The notes beneath the pieces were generated by a model, which was given only the letters and a program-made list of their open reading frames with translations, was not told where the DNA came from and searched no databases. A stretch of DNA of 8,512 nucleotides from assembly GCA_030705945.1 (NCBI GenBank), contig JAUZPS010000174.1, forward strand, positions 1 through 8,512, in the 5' to 3' direction. The first letter of the stretch is position 1, and every line of letters begins with the position of its first letter. Of this stretch, positions 1 through 6,845 are shown one piece after another. The stretch is from Bacillota bacterium. Its GTDB lineage: Bacteria; Bacillota; Clostridia; Acetivibrionales; DSM-2933. The position numbers and the translations under genes are program-made.

Positions 1-62
1 AAGTTTAATACTTTTTAGCTTTATTATTCTTTTATTTGTTATTATAATAAATATGTAAATTA

Positions 63-177
63 TTATCTATATAAAAAGCAATTAATCTTTTACATTTGCC
101 TATCGCAAAATAACGTTAAAGCGTTCGTTATTTTGCTCCGTCAAATGTAAGATTAATAGTGCTTTTTATATAGATAA
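63..177 (+). repeat. Family 1 palindromic repeat, copy A (MITE-like long hairpin)
   Basis: The first 18 and last 18 bases are exact reverse complements (TTATCTATATAAAAAGCA / TGCTTTTTATATAGATAA). The arms continue inward through ACATTTG / CAAATGT with two small offset bulges. An unpaired internal loop (CCTAT against TCCGT) follows, then a second stem, GCAAAATAACG (105-115) with CGTTATTTTGC (126-136), and a short loop. Further copies lie near 3859, 4127 and 6905 and a truncated one near 3787. The bulges and internal loop are asymmetric, which lets each copy be given an orientation. No coding frame is evident. A non-autonomous MITE or REP-like element is the best description; I see no clear target-site duplication. 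Confidence 0.88.
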
Positions 178-245
178 GTTGTGAAAAAGATTTTACATTA
201 GAAGTGCAGTTAATGCATCTGCATTTTACTATCAAAGTTGAACTT

Positions 246-260
246 TTCATAACTTATGAA
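246..260. promoter_or_regulatory. Perfect 15-bp palindrome upstream of the reductase gene (possible operator)
   Basis: TTCATAACTTATGAA has two perfect 7-base arms around a central C. It lies about 97 bp before the chosen start of the reductase gene and just upstream of the candidate -35 box at 275. This is an operator-like position, but in such AT-rich DNA a palindrome of this size can occur by chance, and I cannot name a regulator. Confidence 0.3.
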
Positions 261-274
261 TCAAGGTATATTAG

Positions 275-302
275 TTTACAATATAGAAAATGGATATAAA
301 AT
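275..302 (+). promoter_or_regulatory. Candidate sigma-A-type promoter for the ketopantoate reductase gene
   Basis: TTTACA at 275-280 (-35) and TAAAAT at 297-302 (-10) are separated by 16 bp. Transcription would start near 309, giving a leader of about 48 nt. Both boxes are one base from consensus, but the surrounding sequence is AT-rich, so this is only a candidate. Confidence 0.35.
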
Positions 303-356
303 GTTTATTACAAAATATATACACAATATGTAAATAATAACATGAGAGGTTTAAAG

Positions 357-1283
357 ATGAGACTTATAAAAAATATTTATGTATCAGGCTTAGGAGCAGT
401 TGGAAGCGCTTACGCAAGTTATCTTTATAAAATGGATCCAGCTTGCATAAAAATAATTGCATCTGATGAAAGAATTAAAAGATACTCTGATAAAGGCGTT
501 AAGATTAACGATGAAAGCTACTTTTTTGATTTTTTAAGGCCCCATGATGATGCTCCACCGGCAGATCTGATTGTTATCGCGGTTAAGCAGCATAATTTGA
601 GTCAGTCAATTAATGATATTAAAAAATTTATCGGGAGCGATACAATTATTATATCCCTTCTAAACGGCATCTCCAGCGAAGAAATCATAGGGAAAGAATT
701 TGGAATGGACAAATTGCTTTACTCCTTTTGCGTCGGCATTGACGCTGTCAGACAAGATACCTGCGTCACATTTTCAAAAATAGGCAAAATTGTTTACGGT
801 GAGAAAAATAATCTTAATTATTCTTCAAAAGTTAATGCTGTAAAAGATCTTTTTGACAGAGCGGGCATACCGTATTCAATTCCACAGGATATGATGCGGG
901 AATTGTGGTGGAAGTTCATGGTCAATGTTGGAATCAATCAGCCATCTGCAATATTAAGAGCCCCATATGGAGTATTCCAGACCGTCAAAGAAGCTCAGGA
1001 ATTAATGAATATGACTTTTCTAGAAGTCATAACTTTAGCCCAAAAGCTTGAGATTAATCTAATTGAAGCCGATATTGACGAATTTTTCAAAATACTTAAC
1101 ACACTTTCACCTGATGGGAAAACGTCAATGCTTCAGGATATCGAAGCAGGAAGGAAGACGGAGGTTGAGATTTTTGCCGGAACTGTTATCGAATTAGGCC
1201 GAAAATACAATGTAAGCACTCCTATAAATGAAATGCTGTATAATATGATAAGGGTCTTAGAAAATATTCAGGGCAATAAATAA
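357..1283 (+). CDS. panE: Ketopantoate reductase family protein (2-dehydropantoate 2-reductase, PanE/ApbA-like)
   Basis: Family members reduce 2-dehydropantoate to pantoate with NADPH in the cytoplasm, a step of pantothenate and coenzyme A synthesis. The 308-residue product has the usual length. Its N-terminus carries the Rossmann motif GLGAVG at residues 11-16. The second domain has the ELWWKFMVN block at about 182-190, whose Lys186 and Asn190 correspond to conserved active-site Lys and Asn. TSMLQDIEAGRKTEVE at about 256-271 matches the family's SSMLQD...TEID signature, with Glu269 as the likely substrate-binding acid. An ATG at 342 is in frame, but GAGAGG at 344-349 sits 7 nt before the ATG at 357 and overlaps the earlier codon, so 357 is preferred. 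It is not next to other pantothenate genes, and paralogues of this family can reduce other 2-oxo acids, so the exact substrate is uncertain. Confidence 0.85.
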   Translation: MRLIKNIYVSGLGAVGSAYASYLYKMDPACIKIIASDERIKRYSDKGVKINDESYFFDFLRPHDDAPPADLIVIAVKQHNLSQSINDIKKFIGSDTIIISLLNGISSEEIIGKEFGMDKLLYSFCVGIDAVRQDTCVTFSKIGKIVYGEKNNLNYSSKVNAVKDLFDRAGIPYSIPQDMMRELWWKFMVNVGINQPSAILRAPYGVFQTVKEAQELMNMTFLEVITLAQKLEINLIEADIDEFFKILNTLSPDGKTSMLQDIEAGRKTEVEIFAGTVIELGRKYNVSTPINEMLYNMIRVLENIQGNK

Positions 1284-1299
1284 GATATACAAATTTCAC

Positions 1300-3558
1300 T
1301 TATGGTTCAACACCCCAACTTAAGTTGCCGGAAATATATGCTGTAAATTTATTATTATCCTTATAGGAAGAACTTGTCCGGAAAGAATAATCATCACCTT
1401 GATTAAATATCTGTAGCAGGCCATTTGTGCTTAAAAGGCAGCTAATAATAATACTATTGTTAGAAGATAATTTATATGAGTCAAAAGATAATTCAACATA
1501 ACGATCAGCCTTAGTTCCACTTGTTTTATAAATATCTGCGTGAACTTTGGTTTGTGATGACTCAACCTTATTAATTTCAACGCCATTTCCGTCATAGGTA
1601 AAGTAATAGCGAAGCTTTACTTTACCTATGTCTAAATCACTTTTACCTGTGTTGATCAGCCTGACTTTGAAACTTATATAATGTGATAAAACAAGGACAT
1701 CTTTATTATATGTCTGCGCTTTTACACTTTCTGTATTTTCCTCAATAATTGTTGGAGCTCTTGTTGCAGATATCTCAGGCGTATTGGTTGAAACAGTCAT
1801 AACAGTTGGCGCGGGTGTTTGCGTCATTAAGTTTGAAACTATAGACGCAGGATTGTTTCCGCTATTAATTAACGGGGTATTAACAACTGGAAAACTTACT
1901 GACTGGGCAGTTCCGTCCTCTATTCTGCTATTTGAATTGCCTGCCTTAACATTGTTCCAGTTTGAAGGATCTGTGGATGTAACAGCATTACTATAATCCG
2001 CATTATATGCGTAACCCTCCGATTCTTCACGCTCTTTAGTATCAGGCTGTGATGTTGGATCATTCATTATTATGGGAAATATCGACTCAGTAGCCTCCGG
2101 AATAAACATTATTGACGGAACAGTGTAGTTTGAGGCTTCCGGTAATTTATTCCCATACGCCAGATTATCAATATTTCCTTTATCATCTGAGTAACCATCA
2201 GGCGCATGATTGACTTGGGTCATATCTTTTGAGTCCTGAAAACTTAACTTTGTATCTGCAGTTTTCTGATTCTTTTTCGCCTTTTTAGCTGATGTCTTTG
2301 GAGATTTTCTCGGATTTACGGTGTTACTAGTATTGTTGCTTGCATTAGAGTTATACCCTTCATTTGATATACTTTTAAAAACTTTATAAGTTATATATGA
2401 AGAATTCTCAAAGTTTATCTTGCCCATTACCTCTTCAAGATTTGCATCTCTTACATCATCTAATAAAGTTTTACTATCTTTATTTTTCATTATTTTATAA
2501 ACAACATATCTTCCCATAGAAACTCGATTTTGTATGGCTTCAGCTTTAATCTGAGATTTTACAATTATTGTATCAATCTTTAGCCCATCATATATTTTAT
2601 CTCCATTTTTATCTTTATCCACTTTGCTAATAAATTCCGATATAATGTTTTTCAGTTTGTTTTGTTCGTTTTCAATATCTTTGGGATCAATTTCTATGTC
2701 CGGATTTAAAGAACCTGTTACCAAAATATCTTCTTTAGCATCCTTTATAAAACCATAGTCTTTTGAAAGAGCAATCAATTCATTAACAGTATCCGCTAAG
2801 TTCTTTTCCTGATTTTTAAAATCAGCTAAAATAACTTGAGCATCTGAGTTCATCGCTCTTACCTTTTCAACCTTTCCAGCGCTGTTTATCCTTAATTCAA
2901 GACTCGGATTTATATCGACGCTTACATAAGCAAACTGGCTTATCTCATCACTTCTATTCAAAATAGCAAACCTGACTGCTATAATAAATATCATGATTGA
3001 AGCTGCTATTCCCGATATTCTTGAAAAATTCTTAACATTTATTACCGTGGAAATGTTTTTAATCCTTGAAACTCTAGAAAAATTCTTAACATTCCTATCT
3101 TTTTTATGTTTTTTTTCGCCTGCTTTCTGCGAAAAATACATTTCTTGAATTTTATCACTCTGAGCATCAGATATGCTTGAAAACCCTCTAATTTTCAGAT
3201 AGCCATCTTTATTATTTGAAACTCTTGAAAAGTCATCCAAACGAGGTTCTCTACCTTTGTTGTCTGAGTCTTTCAAAGAACTGTCGTTCCCAAATTGGGT
3301 ATTATTCTTCTGATCAACTGAAATATTATTAATATTATTATTTTGATATTCCGGCAAATCTGAACTACTTACAAAATCCTCAGAATTGCTATTACCTTTC
3401 CTGAATACAACATCGGACTCGGTGAACTCAACTTCTTTTCCTACATAAATATCATCCTGTATATTGATGCAAAGGAACTCGAAATCTTTTGTCAGCGCTA
3501 TCGCAAGATCATTATCATTAATTTTGATAAGCTTTACAACTTTTGCTTTTTGTACCAT
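1300..3558 (-). CDS. rsgI: RsgI-like transmembrane anti-sigma factor with C-terminal CBM3-like domain
   Basis: RsgI proteins hold the sigma factor SigI at the inner face of the membrane and release it when an outer domain senses polysaccharide. The 752-residue product has an N-terminal RsgI_N-like beta domain (about 1-52), a polar linker, one membrane helix (about 184-200), a conserved outer domain (about 205-400), a Ser/Thr/Asn/Pro-rich spacer (about 400-615) and a CBM3-like domain (about 615-752) ending in GNLSWGVEP. DINPSLEL (215-222) contains the Asn-Pro bond at which this family is reported to self-cleave. Start: an in-frame ATG exists at 3663, but the ATG at 3558 is preceded by AAGGAG at good spacing and begins exactly at the conserved domain. 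It is convergent with the reductase gene, 16 nt between stops. No sigI lies upstream, so the partner is unknown. Aromatic residues usual on the CBM3 cellulose-binding face seem to be missing. Confidence 0.9.
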   Translation of the reverse strand: MVQKAKVVKLIKINDNDLAIALTKDFEFLCINIQDDIYVGKEVEFTESDVVFRKGNSNSEDFVSSSDLPEYQNNNINNISVDQKNNTQFGNDSSLKDSDNKGREPRLDDFSRVSNNKDGYLKIRGFSSISDAQSDKIQEMYFSQKAGEKKHKKDRNVKNFSRVSRIKNISTVINVKNFSRISGIAASIMIFIIAVRFAILNRSDEISQFAYVSVDINPSLELRINSAGKVEKVRAMNSDAQVILADFKNQEKNLADTVNELIALSKDYGFIKDAKEDILVTGSLNPDIEIDPKDIENEQNKLKNIISEFISKVDKDKNGDKIYDGLKIDTIIVKSQIKAEAIQNRVSMGRYVVYKIMKNKDSKTLLDDVRDANLEEVMGKINFENSSYITYKVFKSISNEGYNSNASNNTSNTVNPRKSPKTSAKKAKKNQKTADTKLSFQDSKDMTQVNHAPDGYSDDKGNIDNLAYGNKLPEASNYTVPSIMFIPEATESIFPIIMNDPTSQPDTKEREESEGYAYNADYSNAVTSTDPSNWNNVKAGNSNSRIEDGTAQSVSFPVVNTPLINSGNNPASIVSNLMTQTPAPTVMTVSTNTPEISATRAPTIIEENTESVKAQTYNKDVLVLSHYISFKVRLINTGKSDLDIGKVKLRYYFTYDGNGVEINKVESSQTKVHADIYKTSGTKADRYVELSFDSYKLSSNNSIIISCLLSTNGLLQIFNQGDDYSFRTSSSYKDNNKFTAYISGNLSWGVEP
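3023..3093. repeat. 17-bp direct repeat inside the RsgI-like gene
   Basis: GAAAAATTCTTAACATT occurs at 3023-3039 and again at 3077-3093. The offset is 54 bp, exactly 18 codons, so the reading frame is kept. In the protein it gives two copies of NVKNFSR (about 156-162 and 174-180), just before the membrane helix. It looks like a small in-frame duplication within the cytoplasmic linker. Confidence 0.8.
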
Positions 3559-3693
3559 AAGTACTAACTCCTTATTGTACCATTGTATTTCACATAAACA
3601 TATTACATAAGCTTTATTATTACGAAAACATATACATTGCTTCACAAATCGAGCATAAAGCAATATAATTTCAAATATATAAGTTATGAAAAA

Positions 3694-3786
3694 GTATCAA
3701 AAAAACTTTGCAACCGGTCGTTTCAAAAACTTGATATAATAGGTTTTCGTCATATAAACTTGAACAAGAAATTTTTTGAAACGACC
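3694..3786 (+). repeat. Family 2 hairpin repeat, copy 1 (IS-derived MITE-like)
   Basis: A conserved left flank starting GTATCAAAAAAACTT leads into a 72-bp inverted repeat. Its arms are GGTCGTTTCAAAAA (3716-3729) and TTTTTGAAACGACC (3773-3786). The interior (TTGATATAAT...GGTTTTC...ACTTGAACAAG) matches the copy at 7714 with few changes. Its right half, read forward, encodes NLNKKFFETTL, resembling the transposase-tail peptide at 8208-8306, so the element probably derives from an insertion sequence end. It contains an extended -10 motif (TGATATAAT). It abuts the truncated family 1 copy that follows. Confidence 0.8.
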
Positions 3787-3855
3787 TTATCTATCGCAAA
3801 ATACCATAAAACCGTTAGTTATTTTGCTCTGCTGAATGTATGATTAATAATGATT
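3787..3855 (+). repeat. Family 1 palindromic repeat, truncated copy E
   Basis: From CTATCGCAAAATA onwards this matches the inner stem and right arm of family 1, and it is closest to the diverged copy at 4127 (shared ACCGTT, GTTATTTTGCTCTGCT and GATTAATAATG). The left arm is missing: the sequence switches to the family 2 hairpin that ends at 3786. On the right, its outer arm runs into copy B at 3859. The order suggests later insertion of family 2 and of copy B into or beside an older family 1 element. Confidence 0.7.
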
Positions 3856-3858
3856 TCA

Positions 3859-3969
3859 ATCTATATAAAAAGCAATTAATCTTTTACATTTGCCTATCAC
3901 AAAATAACGTTAAAGCGTTCGTTATTTTACTCCGTCAAATGTAAGATTAATAGTGCTTTTTATATAGAT
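3859..3969 (+). repeat. Family 1 palindromic repeat, copy B
   Basis: The terminal arms ATCTATATAAAAAGC and GCTTTTTATATAGAT are perfect complements, and orientation is the same as copy A. Compared with copy A I see two core differences, both G to A on this strand (TATCAC for TATCGC, TTTTAC for TTTTGC). They fall at the base of the inner stem and break two pairs. Otherwise the core reads the same, which implies recent spread. Confidence 0.87.
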
Positions 3970-4126
3970 ATGAATAATTTATTATATTGCTCTTTAATAG
4001 GCATGAAAAATATTGATTTTATGGATACAGTAAAGTTAATCTAATACATTGTTGGGACTCGTTTAAAATTATAGATGATTTGATATGTCTTTCACTATGA
4101 GTGACATTTAAACTGAAAAGAATTAT
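3970..4126. other. Spacer without a recognisable gene between family 1 copies B and D
   Basis: About 155 bp of AT-rich DNA. The longest frames are under 20 codons, have no ribosome site and resemble nothing I know. In particular I see no remnant of a sigma factor gene on the reverse strand, where sigI would precede rsgI. Confidence 0.5.
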
Positions 4127-4238
4127 AATATATTAAAATCAATTAATGTTTTACATTTATCTATCATAAAATAACGATAAAACCGTTCGTTATTTTGCTC
4201 TGCTATATGTAAGATTAATAATGTTTTAACATATATAA
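4127..4238 (+). repeat. Family 1 palindromic repeat, diverged copy D
   Basis: The same plan as copies A and B is visible: left arm with CAATTAATGTTTTACATTTA, inner stem AAAATAACG paired with CGTTATTTT, right arm with TGTAAGATTAATAATGTTTT. Many substitutions and weaker outer arms make the ends approximate. With the truncated copy E it forms an older subfamily distinct from A, B and C. Confidence 0.75.
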
Positions 4239-4303
4239 TTATACAACTTTTTTATGTAATTATAAAGTATAAAAATAGAAAGATGCGCAATTATTAAGTA
4301 TAT

Positions 4304-4398
4304 GGTTGTTTCAAAAAATTCCTTATTCAAGTTTTGTATGATGAAAACCCACTATATTAAGTTTTGGAAACACCCGATTGACAAATTTTCTTTTGGAT
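4304..4398 (-). repeat. Family 2 hairpin repeat, copy 3 (reverse orientation)
   Basis: This is the reverse complement of the elements at 3694 and 7714. The palindromic part spans 4304-4375, with arms GGTTGTTTC and GAAACACCC (one mismatch) and the interior TTCAAGTTTTGTATGATGAAAACCC. A degraded version of the conserved flank (ACAAATTTTCTTTTGGATC) follows. The internal -10 motif is mutated here (TAATATAGT on the reverse strand). Confidence 0.72.
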
Positions 4399-4453
4399 CT
4401 GCCAAAACCACTAAGTCCATTTTAAGGTATGATTATAAAATTACTTCCGTAAC

Positions 4454-4470
4454 CTTTAGATTCTCTAAAG
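4454..4470 (-). terminator. Short hairpin just after the histidine kinase stop codon
   Basis: Two perfect 7-base arms, CTTTAGA (4454-4460) and TCTAAAG (4464-4470), enclose a 3-nt loop. It begins 4 nt beyond the kinase stop codon (4475-4477). No uninterrupted T-run follows on the reverse strand, so termination efficiency is doubtful. Confidence 0.35.
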
Positions 4471-4474
4471 TTCT

Positions 4475-5845
4475 TTAGGTTATAACCTTTTTCTTCGGAA
4501 ATCTCAATTCAATTGTTGTTCCTATACCCTCAGCGCTTCTAATTTTCATTTGCGCCTTATGCAAATAAATTACTTGTTTAACATAATATAATCCCAATCC
4601 AAAGTTCATATTCCCGCTTTTTGTAGTAAAAAGAGGCGCCCCTACTTTTTTGATCTTATTTTTGGGAATTCCGCATCCATTGTCCACAATCAATATCACA
4701 AAATCACTCCGCGAAAAGAAAGTCTCAATTTGCAGATATCCATTCTCCTTCATTGCTTCAAGCGCATTATTTATCAGATTGACAATAGATTCCTTCAAGT
4801 GAACTCCATCACAGGAAAGCTGCGGACAACTCCTGAATACAACCTGATATTTTATTGACTTTTGTATTAGCTTATTTTCAACTTCCTTTAGCGCAAGCTC
4901 AATTATGGGAGTAATTGGCTGAAGTTCCTCCTTAAGTGAAATTGGCTGAAGCTTAAGTCTAATTCTATCCATAACATCATTTAGGTGTTGGCAGGTATCC
5001 ATAGCTTTCATTATTTCGTTTTCAGGATTAAAAGCACTCCTATCCAGATGTTTATAATTAAAATCAATCTTTTGCAGCATCATACTAATTATCGCCAGAT
5101 TATTTTTTATAGCATGATGCATAACCCCAGTGCTTTGTATTACAACCTGTTCTACATGCTTGCGGGAATACCTTTCAAGATTTGCTCTGAAGCCTAGAGC
5201 TCCTTTATAGAAAATTAAAAACAAGAATACAGAAAATTCATAAATAATTATTAAAACATTAAACTCCCATGCTTTCTTAACCCCAAAGGACGGCAACAAA
5301 TAACTTGTTATAAAAAAAGCTGATGTTGGAGGTATTATAAGCAAACACGTATAAATGTTGTCCATTTTATAATTTAAATCCTTTTCATTAATGCATTCGG
5401 CTAAAAGAATAATTGCAGTTATCAGATAATAAGGTAATACTATAAACATCATTATTCTTGTATGTTCTACCTGCAAATGGAAATTCTCATGTCCACCAAA
5501 GAAAGGAATCACTGGGATAAATATGTACAATAACACAACAGGAAGAGCAATTATAGAAGTGATAAACCTGAAAATCTTTCTGCTAAAACGCGCTGATATG
5601 CCTGAATATGTTATCGTATACATTAATACCGTAAAAGGCGCCAAAAAATATGTAAGTGAAGATAAGACAGCCTTAATAATACTGACACAGCAAAAATCGC
5701 ATGGCATATCACCGATCAACACCGCAAAGCCGCCACCTCCAAAAAGAAAGGTAGACAATGATCCCCAACGGTTTGACTCGCTATGGACATCACTAACAAA
5801 TATTATTATTGAAATTGTCCACAAAAGCATGGATACTAGAAACAC
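4475..5845 (-). CDS. Orphan sensor histidine kinase with seven N-terminal membrane segments
   Basis: This 456-residue protein should autophosphorylate on histidine and pass the phosphate to a response regulator. About seven hydrophobic segments fill residues 1-215, with no large extracellular domain, suggesting a ligand sensed within or at the membrane. The phospho-acceptor box HHAIKNNLA lies at 243-251, with His244 the likely acceptor. The ATPase domain follows with all boxes intact: N box NLINNALEAM (356-365), G1 DNGCGI (388-393), F box PLFTTK (404-409), G2 GLGLYYV (416-422). The start is GTG at 5845, preceded by AGGAGG and a 7-nt spacer; an in-frame ATG at 5830 lacks such a site. No response regulator is adjacent. 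In clostridia such orphan kinases sometimes feed Spo0A, but nothing here shows the target. Confidence 0.9.
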   Translation of the reverse strand: MFLVSMLLWTISIIIFVSDVHSESNRWGSLSTFLFGGGGFAVLIGDMPCDFCCVSIIKAVLSSLTYFLAPFTVLMYTITYSGISARFSRKIFRFITSIIALPVVLLYIFIPVIPFFGGHENFHLQVEHTRIMMFIVLPYYLITAIILLAECINEKDLNYKMDNIYTCLLIIPPTSAFFITSYLLPSFGVKKAWEFNVLIIIYEFSVFLFLIFYKGALGFRANLERYSRKHVEQVVIQSTGVMHHAIKNNLAIISMMLQKIDFNYKHLDRSAFNPENEIMKAMDTCQHLNDVMDRIRLKLQPISLKEELQPITPIIELALKEVENKLIQKSIKYQVVFRSCPQLSCDGVHLKESIVNLINNALEAMKENGYLQIETFFSRSDFVILIVDNGCGIPKNKIKKVGAPLFTTKSGNMNFGLGLYYVKQVIYLHKAQMKIRSAEGIGTTIELRFPKKKVIT

Positions 5846-5952
5846 AAAAAGTCCTCCTGCAACAAATATATTAATCTTGAATAATCAAAATATTCCAATC
5901 ATCCTTTTATAATGCTCTATGGTCATTTTACCATATTTACTGCTTAAAAGTA

Positions 5953-5982
5953 TATATGGACGCTATCTCTTGATCGTGTCAA
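5953..5982 (-). promoter_or_regulatory. Candidate promoter for the histidine kinase gene
   Basis: On the reverse strand a perfect TTGACA (-35) lies at 5977-5982 and CATATA (-10) at 5953-5958, spaced 18 bp. The leader to the GTG start would be about 100 nt. The -35 is strong but the -10 is weak, and similar TTGACA boxes occur further upstream. Confidence 0.35.
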
Positions 5983-6295
5983 GTTATATCAAAAAGGTGT
6001 GTCTCTTATCTTATTTTTTCCTACAGTAATTTTACACTAAGCTATCTCTTTTATTGCAGATGGTCCTCAACTACTATAGACCAAAACCATTGCTTCGTTT
6101 TCATATCTAATTCGTTGAGTTCCCACTAATGACATATTACAATTGTCATTACTTATGCGCATTTTGTCACAATATCTTAGAATCCGTTTATAACTAAATA
6201 CACTTGTTATATAATGTCAATTGGTTGAATGAATTAAAAATCCAACTTTTTTAATTCTTGTCAATTCAGCCTATAAGATAATGTCAATTCTAGCA
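5983..6295. other. Gene-free leader with TGTCAATT repeats and inverted repeats
   Basis: No credible coding frame. TGTCAATT (TTGACA on the reverse strand) occurs three times, at 6215-6222, 6259-6266 and 6282-6289. An interrupted palindrome TAATGACA (6127-6134) / TGTCATTA (6144-6151) shares the TGTCA core. A further inverted repeat pairs GAATTAAAAA (6231-6240) with TTTTTAATTC (6248-6257) and can extend outward past a bulge. The recurring TGTCA core could mark repeated regulator sites or spare -35 boxes for the kinase gene. Confidence 0.45.
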
Positions 6296-6296
6296 T

Positions 6297-6339
6297 AATT
6301 CCTCAAAAGTTTGTTATTTAAACAATCTTTTGAGGAATT
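6297..6339 (+). repeat. Long near-perfect hairpin
   Basis: AATTCCTCAAAAGTTTGTT (6297-6315) and AACAATCTTTTGAGGAATT (6321-6339) are 19-base arms with one mismatch around the 5-nt loop ATTTA. Only a weak T-run follows, so it is not a textbook terminator. It lies at the very edge of the open fragment starting near 6311, whose frame runs through the loop, so it may mark a rearrangement junction. It does not resemble repeat family 1 or 2. Confidence 0.75.
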
Positions 6340-6586
6340 TCTTAACTATCCTTCAGACTCGTCTAAGTTTGCTGTTGTTGACTCAATCCCATATATGAAT
6401 TTCTTTGGCAACACAAGAAGAACAGACCTTAGCAGTGCTTTTGACAATATGGACAGCGTTCAGGTGAAATTTGCATTAAGCCAGACAACTGCTACAGATT
6501 CAGGAAGCATCTATAATTTCATATTGAGCGGTGAACCTATCAGAACGAATGTATTTTCAGACTTGGGTATACGATATGGGTTTTAA
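6311..6586 (+). pseudogene. Unrecognised coding fragment, probably a gene remnant
   Basis: The forward frame is open for about 91 codons (FAVVDSIPYMNFFG ... SDLGIRYGF) and stops at 6584-6586. Base composition and codon choice look coding: it is visibly richer in G and C than the flanks and has a balanced, soluble, beta-like sequence. The only candidate starts are a TTG inside the hairpin arm and an ATG at 6395, neither with a ribosome site, and a stop lies just upstream at 6296-6298. It therefore looks like the 3' end of a gene whose front was lost. I do not recognise the family. Its stop is only 24 nt from the end of the convergent DUF1858 gene. Confidence 0.4.
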
Positions 6587-6610
6587 TTACAATTGTACCG
6601 CAAATTATTT

Positions 6611-6796
6611 TTATTTATTTAATTCTTCAAGCAATCTGTCAATATTTATTCCATGGACTTCTGACGCCTCAGAAAGTGTCTCAGCCTGTGATGATGGACA
6701 ACCTATACACCCCATGCCAAAACCCATCAAAATTTGAGCCGCATTGGGATTAGTCCTTATTGTTTCACCTATTGTCATATCCTTTGTTATTTTCAT
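6611..6796 (-). CDS. DUF1858 domain protein (hybrid-cluster-protein-associated redox disulfide type)
   Basis: A 61-residue protein consisting of a single DUF1858 domain. It shows the family pattern: an opening MKITKDMTIGETI, a helix ending in QILMGFGMGC, then the GCIGCP motif with Cys30 and Cys33 as a CxxC pair, and a closing helix NIDRLLEELNK. Such stand-alone domains are thought to be redox-active thiol proteins. Related forms occur with hybrid cluster protein and at the start of ScdA-type iron-sulfur repair proteins, linking them to nitrosative or oxidative stress. The start at 6796 has GGAGG 8 nt upstream; a TTG at 6811 overlaps that ribosome site and is rejected. A CRP/FNR-type palindrome lies about 77-92 nt upstream of the start codon. 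Confidence 0.85.
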   Translation of the reverse strand: MKITKDMTIGETIRTNPNAAQILMGFGMGCIGCPSSQAETLSEASEVHGINIDRLLEELNK

Positions 6797-6845
6797 AAAT
6801 ATATCCTCCAATCATTAATTTCCACTTTTAATTTATTTACAATAT

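Noticed and set aside
1784..1996. Forward open frame of about 70 codons
   Set aside because: It lies wholly antisense to the Thr/Ser/Pro-rich spacer of the RsgI-like gene, has no ribosome site and no family resemblance.
3559..3663. Longer N-terminus for the RsgI-like protein from an ATG at 3663
   Set aside because: The extra 35 residues do not fit the conserved RsgI start, and the internal ATG has a clear AAGGAG ribosome site.
3637..3843. Forward open frame of about 68 codons
   Set aside because: It begins antisense to the region before rsgI and then reads through the family 2 hairpin and truncated family 1 copy. Only its NLNKKFFETTL stretch is meaningful, as an IS-derived trace.
4985..5197. 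Forward open frame of about 70 codons
   Set aside because: Antisense to the phospho-acceptor region of the histidine kinase, with no supporting signals.
5523..5912. Forward open frame of about 129 codons
   Set aside because: Antisense to the membrane-spanning part of the histidine kinase. Hydrophobic codons often give open frames on the opposite strand, and no ribosome site is present.
6055..6104. Reverse-strand 17-codon peptide beginning MKTKQWFW upstream of the kinase
   Set aside because: No ribosome site at the right spacing and no recognised family; too short to support.
6531..6737. Forward open frame of about 68 codons
   Set aside because: It overlaps the end of the unknown fragment in another frame and then runs antisense to the DUF1858 gene.
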